The position numbers and the translations under genes were made by a program. From Apteryx mantelli (Eukaryota > Chordata > Aves > Apterygiformes > Apterygidae), in assembly GCF_036417845.1 (NCBI RefSeq), contig NC_089990.1:379501-443500 (forward strand): a stretch of DNA of 64,000 nt, given 5' to 3'. Of this stretch, positions 1 to 12,845 are shown piece after piece (the stretch's first letter is position 1; each line of letters begins with the position of its first letter). The notes beneath the pieces were generated by a model. That model saw only the letters and a program-made list of their open reading frames with translations. It made no database searches and was not told the origin of the DNA.

Positions 1-3000
1 CGGTTATTTCACTCACTGCACTGGCAAGACGGGAGTGCAGTGTTACTGTCATCTCTCACATGACATCACCCATGAGCATGGTGCTGTACACAGACGAATT
101 GACAGTGAAGGAGCTTGCAGGTGAAGCTGAGGTGCAAACAGCAGGAAGGAATGGGAAGGAGCTATCAAGGTACAGGCTATAAAACCGTGTGGCTGCTTAT
201 TAAAAGTGAGGCATATGTGTCTATGGGGGAAGAGTGCTGAATTACTTGTTTTACTTGTTTGGGAGTATGAAAAACTAAAGTTGGGACCTACAGGACAAGA
301 TGGAGGAAGATATTACTGTGAAGCAGGGCTAGGCAGAAGGGACTTTCAGCCTGAGTTGAGTAAGGGAGGGGGTTGCCTAGGAAGAGACAGCGAACTAGGA
401 CTAACAGCTTCTTTGTTCCCTACTAAATTAGAGGGCACAGAGGGTGGGGGCGATTTTCAGCTCTGGGGAGGCCTTGCAGTCCTTATTCTTCTGAACTTCT
501 GCACTTTTGCAGAAGGATGCCTGCTGCTCAGGGACAGTCCTTATTGAACTACTTAGGGCTGTCACCTCCTGTTCAAGGCTGGGACAACTGCTGTGGAACT
601 GCAGTTTCCAGAAGCTTTCCTTTGGGCACGGCAGCTGCTCTGCACACCGTCCAGTAAGCTACAGCCCAAAGATACCTCAGAGCCCCTGGTGAGGAAGCAA
701 GGGTCTCCCCAGTAACTCTAGAGCCGAGGGGAGAGGGGATCACCTCCTGCCTGGCACCTCCTGCCTGTAGCAAGGGCAGGGACAAGGGTGTCACAAAAGC
801 TGTTGCCCCGCACTGCCATTGCACAGCTCCTCCTGGGGAACAAGTGACTTTATACTGCTGAAAAGACTCTCTCCTTGCCTGTGTCAGCCCTTTGGGAAGG
901 CAGAGCCTGGCCCCATCAGCAGCAACAGCCTCCTTAGCCTGGAGCTGCGTGGCACAGCCAAGCAGGGAGCCGTGGAGCTGCTTTGGCACCTGTCAGCTAA
1001 GAAGCAGGAGTTATTAATTAACAAGCTGTGGCATTTGGCCTCTTGCTCTGTTTCTATATTGTTAACTGTCTCATCCAAGTCAGCAGATGTGTTACAGAGA
1101 TACACTTGGATATGCAGCCCAGCTTGCCTGCGATGCAGCAAGCCCTTTTGGCAGCAGCTCCAGGCTTTGCTGGAGCCTGCCGGATACATGAGATTGAACT
1201 CACTGAGCGAAACGTTCAAATGTTTGTCAGGCAAAGATCCCAGCAGAATCAGCTGAATGGCTGGGATCATGGGAAGGTCCAAAATGGATCAGAACTGAGT
1301 AAAGGCTTCTGAATTTGACTTTGCTATAGCGAAGGCTTGCAGTTTCTAGGAGAAGCACGTCCCAAGGTTCCTGATGATCAGGGATTCAGCAAACTCTGTT
1401 CCCCACAGCCCTTTGGGAGTTCTTGCTTTCAGTTCAATCTGACAATTGGGTTTCTCTGCTAAGTGGAAAACAGAGATGGCCTCGAACCCAGTTCAAGTCC
1501 TGTATAACAAGTGCTTGTCCTGAAATGGCTGCTGTCTGCATCTTAGGACCCTGTCACTCAGCATGCAAAACCCACACAGCCACACTTTTATGCATGCTAT
1601 TACTAGGTTTTTAAGTCAAATCCATCCAATACTTTTACTTTTCATTGATTTTCATCACAAGTTGCAGAAGTCTGACAGCCCTGTAAAAATTTCTGAGAGA
1701 TCACATGTGGCTTGGAAGGGGAAAGCTGAAGCTTTTTGTGACTTTAATAAGGGACTGACTGAAGAATGCAGAAAGAAAAACTCTAGCGGCTGATTGTTCA
1801 GTCTGTTTTATAACACTAGGCTTACTTGGAAATACCCATTTCAGCTTGAAACCAGAAGCTCTGACAATGACAAATCCATTCAAAACAGATATTATCATTA
1901 CAGGGTGGGGCAGAGAGCTCCATTCCTATCTACTGATAGAATTATCTCCACTGTGTGACCCTTCTCTTATCTATTGCTGACAGCAACATTTTGAGTGACT
2001 GTTTTCCCCCTCAGAAAGCCACAATGGGGGGCTTATTTTAAGGTGCAATAGAAGAAGCAATGCTGTGGGTTTTTTTTTTTCCTCTCAAGGCCAGATCTCC
2101 CACTGTTAGAAATCAGCACTGAAGCTGAGGAAGGTCTGGTGACTGATATCTGCTGAAGAGCCTATTCAGTCTTTTCTTTGTGCAGCCTCTGCATCACAAT
2201 TTCATAGGGCTGAGAGTCCTTATGGGGACCACAGGTTCATTTTTCTTTTATCCACATTGCTGGTAGAATGCTCTCAATAGCGTGTGGTATCTAACTCTTA
2301 CTGATCAATCTTTTCCAGGTAGAGAGCGAGCATCCCTGTTTTACTAACACTAGCCACCCTATGCAAACCCCTCAGAGCTTATTAAAAAATGTTACTCTAC
2401 ATTATACAGCAGAGTTCAGTTCAGAAGGACAGTAATTTGATAACCAGACTGACAGACTGACTTAGACAAGGACCCAGGTGTCTTTATGACTGATCTGTTG
2501 TTAAAACCCACAGATCAGAGTATTTTAGATTAAAAAACATTAATTTAGAGCCTTGATTACATTAAAACATTTGCACAAGGGTGACAAAATGCTGGGAAGA
2601 TAGGTGGATGCCCCTCCCCGGCAGTAACCAAGAGAAGTCAGGTGCCTGACTGTTTTGTACCTCAGACCATATCACTACATTGGTGCGAAACCTTGAGGGA
2701 GATAACAAATCAGTTTTGACTGTGCTTAAACCAATATATCTTTTGCTAGACTGATCTTAAATTAACTTATCAACACTAATACAAGTTTTCCAGTACTCAA
2801 GAAATACACATACTTTTACCCATTGTTACATACTTCTTTTATCTACCATGGTTGAAATTCATTCTGAATTAGGAGCCAGAATAAAGAACTATCCACTATT
2901 TACATCTCACTAAAGGCCTAATGTGAAGGGTTGGCAGAATTTAAAAATGGCAAAGGCTTTGTAGTAACCCTGTCTAGAAATGGATTTTATCTTCAAAGCT

Positions 3001-4640
3001 ATAGCTGTTCTTTGCTGTTAAATCCTTATTTCGTTCTTTATTGTTTTTGGAGCACATATAGAAACCATATATTTGACATCACCACTTTTTATTTTGTACT
3101 TTTACATAGAAAACTCTCCCCTTTCCAGGCTTATTTCTATGTGTGTAATATTAGATGCGATCCTATGATCATCTTTCTAAAGTAGAATCCTAGAAGTTAA
3201 GAGATAGAAAAGACTGAATAAATCACCCACTGCAGGCCACTGTTAATATACCTTAGCTGAATCCTACTTTTGTGCCCTTTAATGGTATGCCTTCCAACAT
3301 GTAATTAACGTACCCATTTTAGTTTATCATTGTGCTATCAAAAATAGCCTGGCTGCTTTCTTAGAAACTGGTGCTGCTGGTCACATGAAATTAAAATCAG
3401 GGGAACTGGAAGAAAGCAAAAAGTGCCATTATGACAGCCTATTGGGGTAGAAAGCTCCATTTCTTGTAGCAGAGGCTTTTTATGTGAGCTGGAAATGAAG
3501 CAGAAAGGGTTAGTTTTGACAAAAGAAGTTTCACTTCATTCTCAAAGAAGTTCATTGTTTCCATATGCGATGGTTTGGTTTTCATTTAGCGCTACAATCT
3601 TTGCAACCATTTTGCCTAACAGTGCAGCTTCCTGGTGGCAGATGGAGATTGGGACTGATGTTTGCAAGGATGAGAGGCTGCTGTGGTTACTTTTCTCACA
3701 AAAGTGAACACATATGGCACTGGACTCTGAGCCAGTGCTGGCAGCTGAACTTACTTCCAACAGAGTCAGTGACAAATCACCATGTGTATGCAGAGGCACA
3801 TTTATACTTTTTTTTCAGTTAGGCTTGAAAGGTTCCCTCTTCAGTTCCTTAGGTCTGGGTAAAAAGGTTGGTTTTAGCTATCAGTGGTACAGTAAGAGGT
3901 AAAACGCTGAGCCTATCCCTGCCAATAGGAATTCCGTCGTTGGCATTCATGGAGCCAGGATTTTACCCCAACCTGTGTTAAGATACAGAAGCCCCATCCC
4001 ATGTTCTTTGGGATCTGTCACACTGGTTACAACTGAACTATTCACATATCTAGAGTTAGGCACTTAACTGAAGTACCTTACTATACGGAGGCAGTGGGGA
4101 GTGCCTGACTACTTGAATGCAAAATTACCACAAGGACCCAATAAAAGAAATTAAACTGAGAAACTTCAACAACTTGTTTCAGTTTAGGAGGATAAAAGTG
4201 AAAGCTATGAAAAATCTGTTAGATTATCATGCCCTTATCATGCCCTTATCTCTATTCAATGCAAAATTGCTCCCCTGCCCAATGTTCTCTGGGTCTTTGT
4301 CTAGACTTTCTGTGTCTACAGAGGTGTTGGTCTTCCTGATAATGTACCCAAACTGCACGTCTGAGTGTTTGCTTGGCCATTTTGTCAATATTTTAAGCTA
4401 CGAAGCTAGCTGTATAACTAAGGCAGAAGGTTAGTTTGGAGCTTTCAGCATCATTTCCAGCTTCACTGATCTTCAGCCTTTGGATTAACACAGCAGATGT
4501 TTTCCACAGCAGAAGGCAGTGTCTGCTTGTGCAGTTCTGCCTCTCCTGAAGAAAAGCATTGGAGTGTGAAATAGGGTGGGGATAATGAAGGTTTTTGCTA
4601 ACTGAAAAAAAGCCTCTGAAGTTAACAGCAGCTTCAGCCC
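1..4640. other. Region without recognisable protein gene
   Basis: Only short open frames occur, with no recognisable domain, splice-framed exon or family motif. By position this may include the promoter and upstream exons of the miR-223 primary transcript, which in mammals is spliced and driven by myeloid factors, but I could not identify those elements here. An eroded CR1-like piece near 3187 is listed separately. Confidence 0.5.
3187..3235 (-). repeat. Eroded CR1-like 3' end fragment
   Basis: The stretch reads like the reverse complement of a CR1 LINE 3' end: a TCCTAGAA start, then AGATAGAAAAGACTG and an AAATCACCCA segment, the layout usually seen near the CR1 3' terminus. It is short and diverged, so it is an old insertion. 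A repeat-library search is needed to confirm the family. Confidence 0.45.
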
Positions 4641-4665
4641 TTCTTTTTCCTCTCCATCTGCCTAG
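4641..4665 (+). promoter_or_regulatory. Candidate splice acceptor just upstream of miR-223
   Basis: A strong pyrimidine tract (TTCTTTTTCCTCTCC) is followed by CTGCCTAG, ending at 4665. It lies about 60 bases upstream of the miR-223 5p arm and could open the exon of the primary transcript that carries the hairpin. This is inferred from the splice-site pattern; no transcript evidence is available. Confidence 0.4.
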
Positions 4666-4699
4666 GATGCCACCTCAGCAAAGACCTGTTCGACGGCAC

Positions 4700-4806
4700 T
4701 TCGGAGAGCTGCAGTGCAGCACTGCGTGTATTTGACAAGCTGAGTTTGACACTCAGTGTGGCAGAGTGTCAGTTTGTCAAATACCCCAAGTGAGGCATTT
4801 GCTTAG
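4700..4806 (+). ncRNA. MIR223: miR-223 precursor hairpin
   Basis: The sequence folds into a hairpin whose two arms match miR-223. The 5p arm occupies 4725-4746 and begins CGTGTATTTGAC. The 3p arm occupies 4767-4788, with seed region GTCAGTTTGT and a run ending TACCCCA. The arms pair over TATTTGACAA / TTGTCAAATA and over GACACTC / GAGTGTC. The mature 3p sequence agrees with the vertebrate miR-223-3p that I know. In mammals miR-223 is a myeloid microRNA that tunes neutrophil and macrophage function, and its gene sits between MSN and VSIG4. The same neighbour, VSIG4, lies about 9 kb to the right here, so identity and synteny agree. Confidence 0.96.
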
Positions 4807-7170
4807 CAACACAGCGTGACACCAAGGAGACTGACCCCTTCCTCTGACTCGGGTGGGAAATTTCCTGTCCGTATTCTTCCCTTCGCCAAAAACCCAAAGA
4901 GGTACTGAACAAACCATCTCGTTACTGAATGTTTGACTCTGACTCCCGTGCTGTCAGGTTTCCCTTCCACCCCAGTTTTGGAAATGCCTATTGGGGTGCT
5001 CATCTTATTGGCAAATCTCTATAAAAGTTGTGCTGGCACAATTCCACTGAGATAGGAAAGCAAGAGAATTTGGCCCGGGTTCCTTATTCTCTGCAGCCAA
5101 AGACAGAGCTGTTCTCTTTCGCAACATTAACTAGCAGGCTGTTAATTAAGCTCCTGTTCAGTTAAAGGTTATGGCTATTATGGCTACTACAATCATAGCA
5201 TTATGGGTAGTAGCAGCATTATCTATAACATAGAATTTTTTCATTGGACTTAAAGGAATCTTCTTTTAATTGAAGTGAAAACTAATAACACTGCCGTTTC
5301 ACTTCCCTCTATCCCATTGGCCAGTGCAAAGTGGTGGTTTGCTCAATCCATTTTTAAATTAAGCCAAATAGTCTATCACTTCTCCTTGAAGCCCTTTTTG
5401 TTTAGAAAAGACTCGTTGGTTTTGGCTGGTTATTCCTAGTCAGCACTTGCTGCAAGGTTGCCTATTGCTTTTGCTACATTTCTGCTGTTTTATTAAAATA
5501 ATTCCCTCTAAATCATCCCAGCTGAAGATCTAATGATTGGTTAACATTTTTAATGACTGAGTTGTGGCATTTCATATCCAAAGCTTGAGATATCTCAGGG
5601 TGAAAGAATGTCACAGGGTGAATTCCCAGCCCCATTTGACAATTTGAACTCTCTGAAGATGTTTAAAATTGAAAACTCAGAAACCAAAAGAAAATCCCAA
5701 GATACTACTGACTTGTTTCAGGGCAGTACCACCAGCAAATTTTGCAACATTTGAGAATATTGATAAACTTTAATACTATGGGTTTTTTTTTTCTTGCCAC
5801 TATTTCTTGCCAAATATTTTGAAGAAGTTCGGATTTGTACAAACCTGTGACCAATGAATATATAGCATTGTCTAAGCAAATTGTGTTCTGCTTTCTGTCT
5901 AAGTCCTATCAGCAGGGCTTATTGTGCACTTCTGGACAAACACGGTCCTACTCACTATGACTCACACTCCCGTGGTCTCTCTCCAGCACCTACTCATGAC
6001 TCAGAGACATCACCCTGATCCGTATCGCTGAGGTCAGCTTCAGAAGAGAACAAAGTATTACTTCAGGGGTCATTTTGTCCCCAGTGGATCCTTAATGTAG
6101 TGGGCAGATGTGTCAACCCAAACTCTTTCTGCCATCACAGTCCCCATGGTTTCAGCAGACAAACTCTTGCACCACAGCTAGCTGAGTGTTCATTTTAAGC
6201 TCTTCAGCACTGTTTTCTTACAGTTTCATAGTTTTTACCTTTGCTGGTGTTTGCCCTTCTCCTTTTTTGCTAACTTTTCTCTAGGTAGCCCCCAATTCCT
6301 TCTAGATTGGTGGGGGGAAGGGGAAGAAATTTAATTCCATCCTCTCCTGCAAGAACAAACATCAACTTATAGTGGGACAAATTTCGCTGTCTGTAACTTC
6401 CTCTCCTTTCTCCGGGTTGAGAACAGCAGTTTCAGAATGGCTCTAAAAGCTAGGGAAACCTGACAGTTTAAAAGCCAACACATACCCTCAAACGTACAAA
6501 CCTTGCAGTTCCACCCTGCTTTGAAGCAAGGGGAGTTGCAAGTCTCATGACACTGTACTGGCCACTACAAAATAGTGTTTATCTGGAGGCGGTGTAGTTT
6601 CAGAGCAGAAGCTGAGGTTTCCCTTTCTGTGCTGGTGCAGAGCTGGTGCTTTGGGTGAGTCACATCAACGGGTGAGTGACCGGCACAAGGAAAGGAGAAG
6701 TTCTCTTGCTTAATGGAGACACAACACAGCAAAGCCCTCTGTGACTTTCAGAAGAAAAACGTTCTGATCAGAAAAAGCTTTTACTACCAAACATGCCAAA
6801 AATATAAATAAAAAAATAATTGCAGACTTGCTGCACAGGGAGAAACAACAACCTAAGCACTGGAGAGGGGCTATTTGCATTTTTGCTGTTCTGCTGATGA
6901 TGATCAGAACTGGTTTGCTGCCTGAACTAGAGGCAGTGCCAACAACTGAAGCACACAGGATCTGCTCCAGCTGGGACATCTGCTACCCCTTCCTTAGCCC
7001 TGTTGCCTTTTCTGTCTGCAACCTCCCCCAGGCTTCAGGGTTTCTGAAGAAGCCGCCCGGAGCTCCTCAGAGCACATCTGTGCTCAGAGGAATCAAAAGT
7101 AGGAAAAATCATGGTCTTACACAGTCAGTGAGGGAACTTGGAGTTGGGAGCTTATAATGGCAGCAAATCT
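4807..7170. other. Region without recognisable gene, 3' of miR-223
   Basis: No coding exon was recognised. It may hold the 3' part of the miR-223 primary transcript. A polyadenylation-type AATAAA occurs at about 7173, just past its end. Confidence 0.4.
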
Positions 7171-7172
7171 TG

Positions 7173-7250
7173 AATAAAACACTAGGTTAATTGTTTAAAA
7201 AAAAAAAAAAAGAGGATGGGACTTGGAAAGAAAAAAAAAAAAAAAAAAAA
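7173..7250 (+). repeat. AATAAA followed by two oligo-A runs
   Basis: AATAAA at about 7173 is followed roughly 20 bases later by a run of about 15 A, then a short purine stretch and a second run of about 22 A. This could be the genomic tail of an inserted retrocopied RNA, a genuine 3' end near an A-rich tract, or a simple A-rich repeat. The preceding sequence was not recognised as any gene. Confidence 0.4.
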
Positions 7251-9639
7251 GAGATAGCCAGTCCTGCCTGTTGGGTCTGGATCTGCTGTGAGGAGAGGAT
7301 GGGGAAACTGAGACGTTTTCGGTTCCTTCCCCTCATAGCACCAGCCTTGCACCACACGTTACCCCACGTGATCACAGTGGCGGCTATCCGGTCCACCCAT
7401 TTCTCTTGTTCTGCATTACCCCTGAAACTGCTAACACCAAAAGCTGCTGTTTCAACCTGGTGTCTTCAAGGCCAGCTTCTGGGGAAGTGTGCTCTGCAGT
7501 TTATGCACTAGCTACCACCACTGTGTGGGGATAAATTACACCATCCCCAGCAGCAAAGCTCAAGAGACCTCACACACCTTTCTAATGGTCTCAACACTTC
7601 TTGCCGCTGGGCAGGACAATGCTCCCCTCCTCTACCAGCTGTTACCTGGGAGCCAGCCAAGAGCAGCACCAACATATATGCCAAGAGAGCAATGCTTGGA
7701 GCAGGTCCTGGCCCTGCCACAACCCAAACAAGTACAGCCAGGTCCTGCTGGCCCCCTGGGATGCACAACAGCCTGACACTGCAGCACAACCGTCCTGTAG
7801 TGTCCAGTACTGTGTTACGAAACCTTTCGTAATACAGGCAGTACATAATGCTCATACAGAGAGGGAAGGAAAATTTGCTTGATAATCAACTAATGTCCTG
7901 AAGAAGAAGAAGCATCACTGTAATCCAGGGCTCTAAAGGTAAAAGTTGGGCTTTGTTCTTTCCAGTGCTCAGGCCATAAAAAGCTACATGAACTTGCAAT
8001 TACGCTGCCTACCCAGGAAGGGAAGACCAAGGCAGCAGTGGCATATGCCAGGTTGGTAAAAGTCCATGAAGGAGGGCTTGCATGCCCCACATCTCATCTG
8101 ATGCCTCACCCCCCAACTGCATCGACTGATTTAATAAAAGACAATGACTCTCCCTATAAACTTGGTTTGCTAAAGCAGGACTGACATTCCCCTTCCCTGC
8201 CCCCCCCCCCCAAGTATTTGCATCTCAAATCCATAGGATAAGTGGCTGCTGCCTGGAGGTGTCTAACTGGAGGGGCAACAAATGAGCAGCGCCAGTGCAC
8301 AGGCCAGAAGCAAGAAGCCCCTGGGCAAAGTGCCCACAACAGCAGCTCCTCATGTAAAATGCAAATGATTAACAAAGAGAACACAAATGAGCCTGTTCAG
8401 ACACAAAGGTTATCACAGGAAACTTCAGCTGAAGGCAGGAGCAGAACACACAGCATTACACCCCTTTGTGAAAAGGAACATTTCTGCTTTGTTTTTGGCA
8501 GAGATCCAGGAATGCCCTGGGGTGGGTTTAAGCACAGGTGACAGCTCACACACCCTGCAGCAACCCTACACCCCACTAGCACACTGGGCTCACAGTGTGG
8601 GGGCTCCTCCTCACGATTGCAAGCAATCCAAGGTTAACAAAATTTACAGGTTTTACATTAAAGAACATATTTTTCAGCACTCCTGCTTGAGAGGAAGAGC
8701 CTGGAAATGCAAAGTATGACCTTACATCTCAGGAACCACATGGCAAAAGGGGGAAGCCAAAATGCACATTCAGAGAAGATTCTTAACAGTAGTGCAGAGC
8801 ATGCAGGCTTTTGCTTTTTTTTTTAAGCTGCTCTCTTGATTTCAGAGCAGCTGACAGCAGAAGTACTGCTGCTCTAAAAGAGATGCTGTCCAAGCAGCTC
8901 CAATGCCTCCAAGCAGCAGAAGAGAAGCCAACAGGACCCTCCCTGCCCTGGGCACGCACCTGCAGGACTTCCTCACTCTTCCACCTTGCAGCTGGTTCCC
9001 TCTGCCTCAGGCCTCCTTGCTCAGAGCAGACCTCGCTGAGTCCCCGCGATCTTCAGCCAAGCAGAGATATTTCCCACCTGCAGGTGCTCCAGCATTTGCT
9101 TGCAGCTGGCTGCCTGGCAGAGGGGGGCTCCCTCCCCCAGTGCCCTTCATCCCACAGAGAAACCCCCTCCGAGGGCCAGCATCCTCCTCCTCCTCCCCCC
9201 CCTTCTTTAAGGCCTCTCAAGGCCCAGCTGCTCCTGCTTTCCCTCAGCCACCTCCTCCTCCTGCAGTTTTTAACCCTTTCTCTACCTGGGACAGCAGGAC
9301 AGAACCATAGGGAGATGCAGGATTTGCAGAATGAGCTGAGTTTCCCTTTTAGCTCTTTTAGCCCAGGAAGTTGCCCCCTTCCTTGGCTCGCCCAGGAGCT
9401 GCGGTCGGTTGGTCTTCAGACAAGGTCCGAGGGGCAGTTAGCCGCAGAACTAAAGCGGACTCGAGCCCAGAGCTGAATCTCTGAAGGTCTGCATTTCCCT
9501 AAAGGTGGCAACAGGCCTTGGCAAGGTATTTTTGGGCCTGTCCCGTCCGCTCTTAATTGTGTTAAAGCCAAGCAGAGGAATGGGTAGGAAACGGTTGCTG
9601 GAAGCCACGTGGTAGAAAGAGGCAGCAGTCCTCGGAATA

Positions 9640-9800
9640 TAGGACGTTCTGTCCAGCGGGAACGCAGGCTGAAAGCTCTCGAGGGCCCCGCAGCCGTTGC
9701 CTGTCCGTTGGCCGGCCCGTGGGCATGGGCTGACCGCGGGGCTCTGCAGCTGCAGGGCTCATGACAGCCACGCGGCGCGGAGGTGACAGCAGCGTCAACA
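9640..9800. promoter_or_regulatory. CpG-rich patch, possible promoter-type island
   Basis: CpG dinucleotides are frequent (GGCCGGCCCG, ACCGCGGGG, ACGCGGCGCGG) against CpG-poor surroundings. No first exon is recognisable beside it. It could be the promoter of an unrecognised noncoding transcript or a GC-biased recombination patch. Confidence 0.3.
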
Positions 9801-11169
9801 AGAGTTCAGCTGTTCGGGGAGCCGGTGCTGGCAGGGCTCGGGACTTCACCGCAAGACTCACGATAAGCAGCATCCTTCTCAAAGCTCCAGCTCCTGGAGC
9901 CAAAGGATTGGGTAAAAATCTTAGCTTTAATAGTATACGCACTTCTAGAGCTTGTGGTTACTGAGAAACTTTGGAAATGTGAACCTTTCAGGCTACAAAG
10001 ACAAAAAAAAGTTTAAAAGAAGCCCCAACTTTTTGCTCAAAGTCTTGCAGTTTGCCTGACAGCTCAATCCGCCCGGCAGCTAGAGCTGAGTTTCCCAGGA
10101 CTTGAGCTCTGGCGAAAAGTGGTGTCAGGGCCAGGCATGTTTGTGGCCTGGTGGGGGACCGTTGTTTGAAATAGTTCCAATAGTTTTTGTTATTGTGACA
10201 TGGAAATGTGTGGAAACCGAAACGGTTCCTGGAAACCCACCAGCTCTGACAGGATCTGACTAGGAGGGTTTTTCGCATCTCATCTCCCAGAACGGCAAGC
10301 GCCTTTGGTCGGAGTTGGGAGAGCCAGAGCCAGCGCCATGCCCTGCTGCAGGCAGAGGAGGCGGCACAGAGCCTGGACCTTTCCCACCGCTGCCTTTCCA
10401 AGCAATCGCACCTCATTCTGTAGCCAAGCCTTACGCCACCTCACTCGCGTAAGCGTGATGCCTCCTCTTATGCACTCGAGCGTGTACAGTGTTCATCGCT
10501 CCTGCTTTAACAAGCTACTCCCCAGCAGCGTGTGCAAGGGTACGCCTCCAGGCCATTCTCTCTCATTTTGGGTTGTTTCCTACAGCAGAGCAGTTTTTGT
10601 TTCCTTGTCAGCAGATGGTGCTAGAGAGAAGTAGAGCCTTCCAGCTTGGGGACGTAAAATGCTACCTGGTGTGATGTGGCGCTCAGAGCTGGAGGTTTTG
10701 GGACAGACACCTGATGTCTGGGAGCTGGATGCAGACCACCAGCTGATTTCATGCAGACTGCCAAACAGGGCCTCCTGCCTTCTGGAGCGATGAGGATGTG
10801 ACCTTCTCTGCACTTCTCCTGGCAGCATGAGTTCTTTTGATTGCCACACATCTCTAAGGCCACAGTCATGGTGCTTCCCTTGGCCTGGCCCTGGCATTTA
10901 AGATGTATACTGGAAGCGGTGTCTCAGGAAGAGACGATTTACTGCTTCTCAGTATTGTTTTCTCCTGCCTTGATCTGGCTCTTATCCTCACAGCTTCTCT
11001 GTGTTCGACAGGTGGATAGGAAGCTGTTTTCTGCATGCGAAGGTATGTTTTCACAACACGACTACTTGGAATTAACCCTGGGAACAGATTTAGTCATCAG
11101 TGTATTAAGAAGTCAGTGGTGGGGGGAAGGGGAAGCAATGAACTCTTAAGGCTTTGCGTGTTCCCGTCG

Positions 11170-11340
11170 GACCTGTGGAGTCGATGCAACCTTTACCTTC
11201 CAACGAGGCTGCGATTGCGACACGCTTAGCCATCGCCCAGGCAGGCTGAGGCCGGCGGCCGAGGGGCCGATGGCAACGGAGTCCTGCGGGGCTGCCCGAG
11301 ACGCTCGCCCGCGAGGGCCTGCCAGCCGGCGATGAAGTCT
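11170..11340. promoter_or_regulatory. CpG-rich patch
   Basis: A second CpG cluster (GGCCGGCGGCCGAGGGGCCG, GACGCTCGCCCGCG) with no recognisable exon. Interpretation is open, as for the patch near 9.7 kb. Confidence 0.3.
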
Positions 11341-12639
11341 GCTCGCTGGACCTGGGGTGGCTCAGCTGTGCCAGCAACAGCCCCGCTGTGAGCAGGGAGG
11401 ACAGGTGGGCCCCATAAGCTAATGCCTGGGACAGGCCCACAGTGTGGGGGACACTTCCTCTAGCTCCAGTGGTACCTTGGCGTTGAAGAGCTTGCACAGA
11501 GCACGGTGGTGGGCCATAGATGACCACACTACTGTTCCGTGTCTTTTCCCTCCCATAATTCTACACATCACGACACCTGCATTGCAGCTTAGACACAGCC
11601 TTGGAAGGTGCTGCAGATTCAAGGCTGTCATAGGTCGTCAAAGGGCTTGCTGACTCTGCTGTCCTCAAGGCTTACGTAGCTTAAAGATCACGGGACTGCA
11701 CAGCCTGAGGTGAAAGAATCTGGCTTGAGACTCTGGGACTGGAAGGCATTTGCAGCACTGGCTGTTAGAAAACAGCTCTGGTTTTGCTTGGAAAGGAATA
11801 GTTGATTTGAGCCTCTGAGAGCCGATAAATAGGGAGCCAAAGATTTTTTTAAATAACTGCTTTTCAGAGCAGACCAACATACTGAGTAATGGTGTGAGAT
11901 GAAAGTCAAGGATTTTAACTCCTGAGCTAAATCACAGGCAAGGTTTTATATCATTTAGATGATCTGTCTTGTCCAGCTCCTATCTTAGCCTTCCAGTGGC
12001 AGTGAAGCAAGAGTCAGTATTGCAGTATCCTCAGAGTCCTTCTAACCTCTGACAGTGACTTAGTAGCATAATAACACTTATCACCCCACTCTGACTGATA
12101 AACTCCTGAAAAAAAACAGAACTAGCTGAAGAGTTTGGAAGAAAGGTGCTGTTGGGAAACCCTCAACCAAATGTGCCTAGCTCAATCACTGATGCGCCTA
12201 ACCAACTCACTGAAATCGGAGTTTTTCCATTGACTTCAGGCCTCAGTCTGTCACCTTCATTTTTCTATATCTTACTGTGCTGCCACCACAGGGGTAGGTG
12301 TATGCAGGTCTGTGAAAATTTGCAAGTAGAGGCAGCCTGAAAACTAGCCTTATAGGGTCTGGTGTAGGCTGTAGGCATGAGAGGAGTTTGATGTGGGCTG
12401 ATGTGCAGGCATGCTGCCCCCCTCCTGTCCTCTCCTCTTTAGAAGACAAATAGAGGTCAGACTCCCAAGTCAAGTTGTGGCCATGACTGGACCCCTAGCT
12501 GTTCCTCAGAATTAAATCAGGAGACAGAGCAAAAGCACAAATTTGTAAGCAACAGAAATATGAAGGCACTGGATGGTGAAATATCAAGGAAGTCAGAATT
12601 GGTATGCAGTTGACTCCTTTGAAGCCTTTTATATTTGCC

Positions 12640-12845
12640 CTGGGGAAGAAAATACTTTGCACTAATCAATCACTTTTCAAGACATTTTACAAACATGAAA
12701 GTTCACAGCACCCCCATGACATAGGTCAGCATTAATATCTCCAATGTAATCAGATGGACAGATTGCATCATGTTCCACACAGTGAATTGGTATCAATCTA
12801 TGTTGAGTCCAGGGAGGTCCCTTGCTCAATCACTATACCAAATGC
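12640..12845 (+). repeat. Ancient MIR/CORE-type SINE fragment
   Basis: The segment preserves the order seen in old amniote SINEs: CATTTTACAAACATGAA, then CACAGCACCCCCATGACATAGG, then CACACAGTGAATTGG and a CCAGGGAGGTC ... CAATCACTATACCA end. It is strongly diverged and partly deleted. A similar remnant occurs at 33110-33245. Confidence 0.5.

Noticed and set aside
8811-9476. 221-aa open frame on the plus strand
   Set aside because: Low-complexity Ser/Leu/Pro-rich, no domain or splice context, and GC-rich DNA lacks stops by chance.
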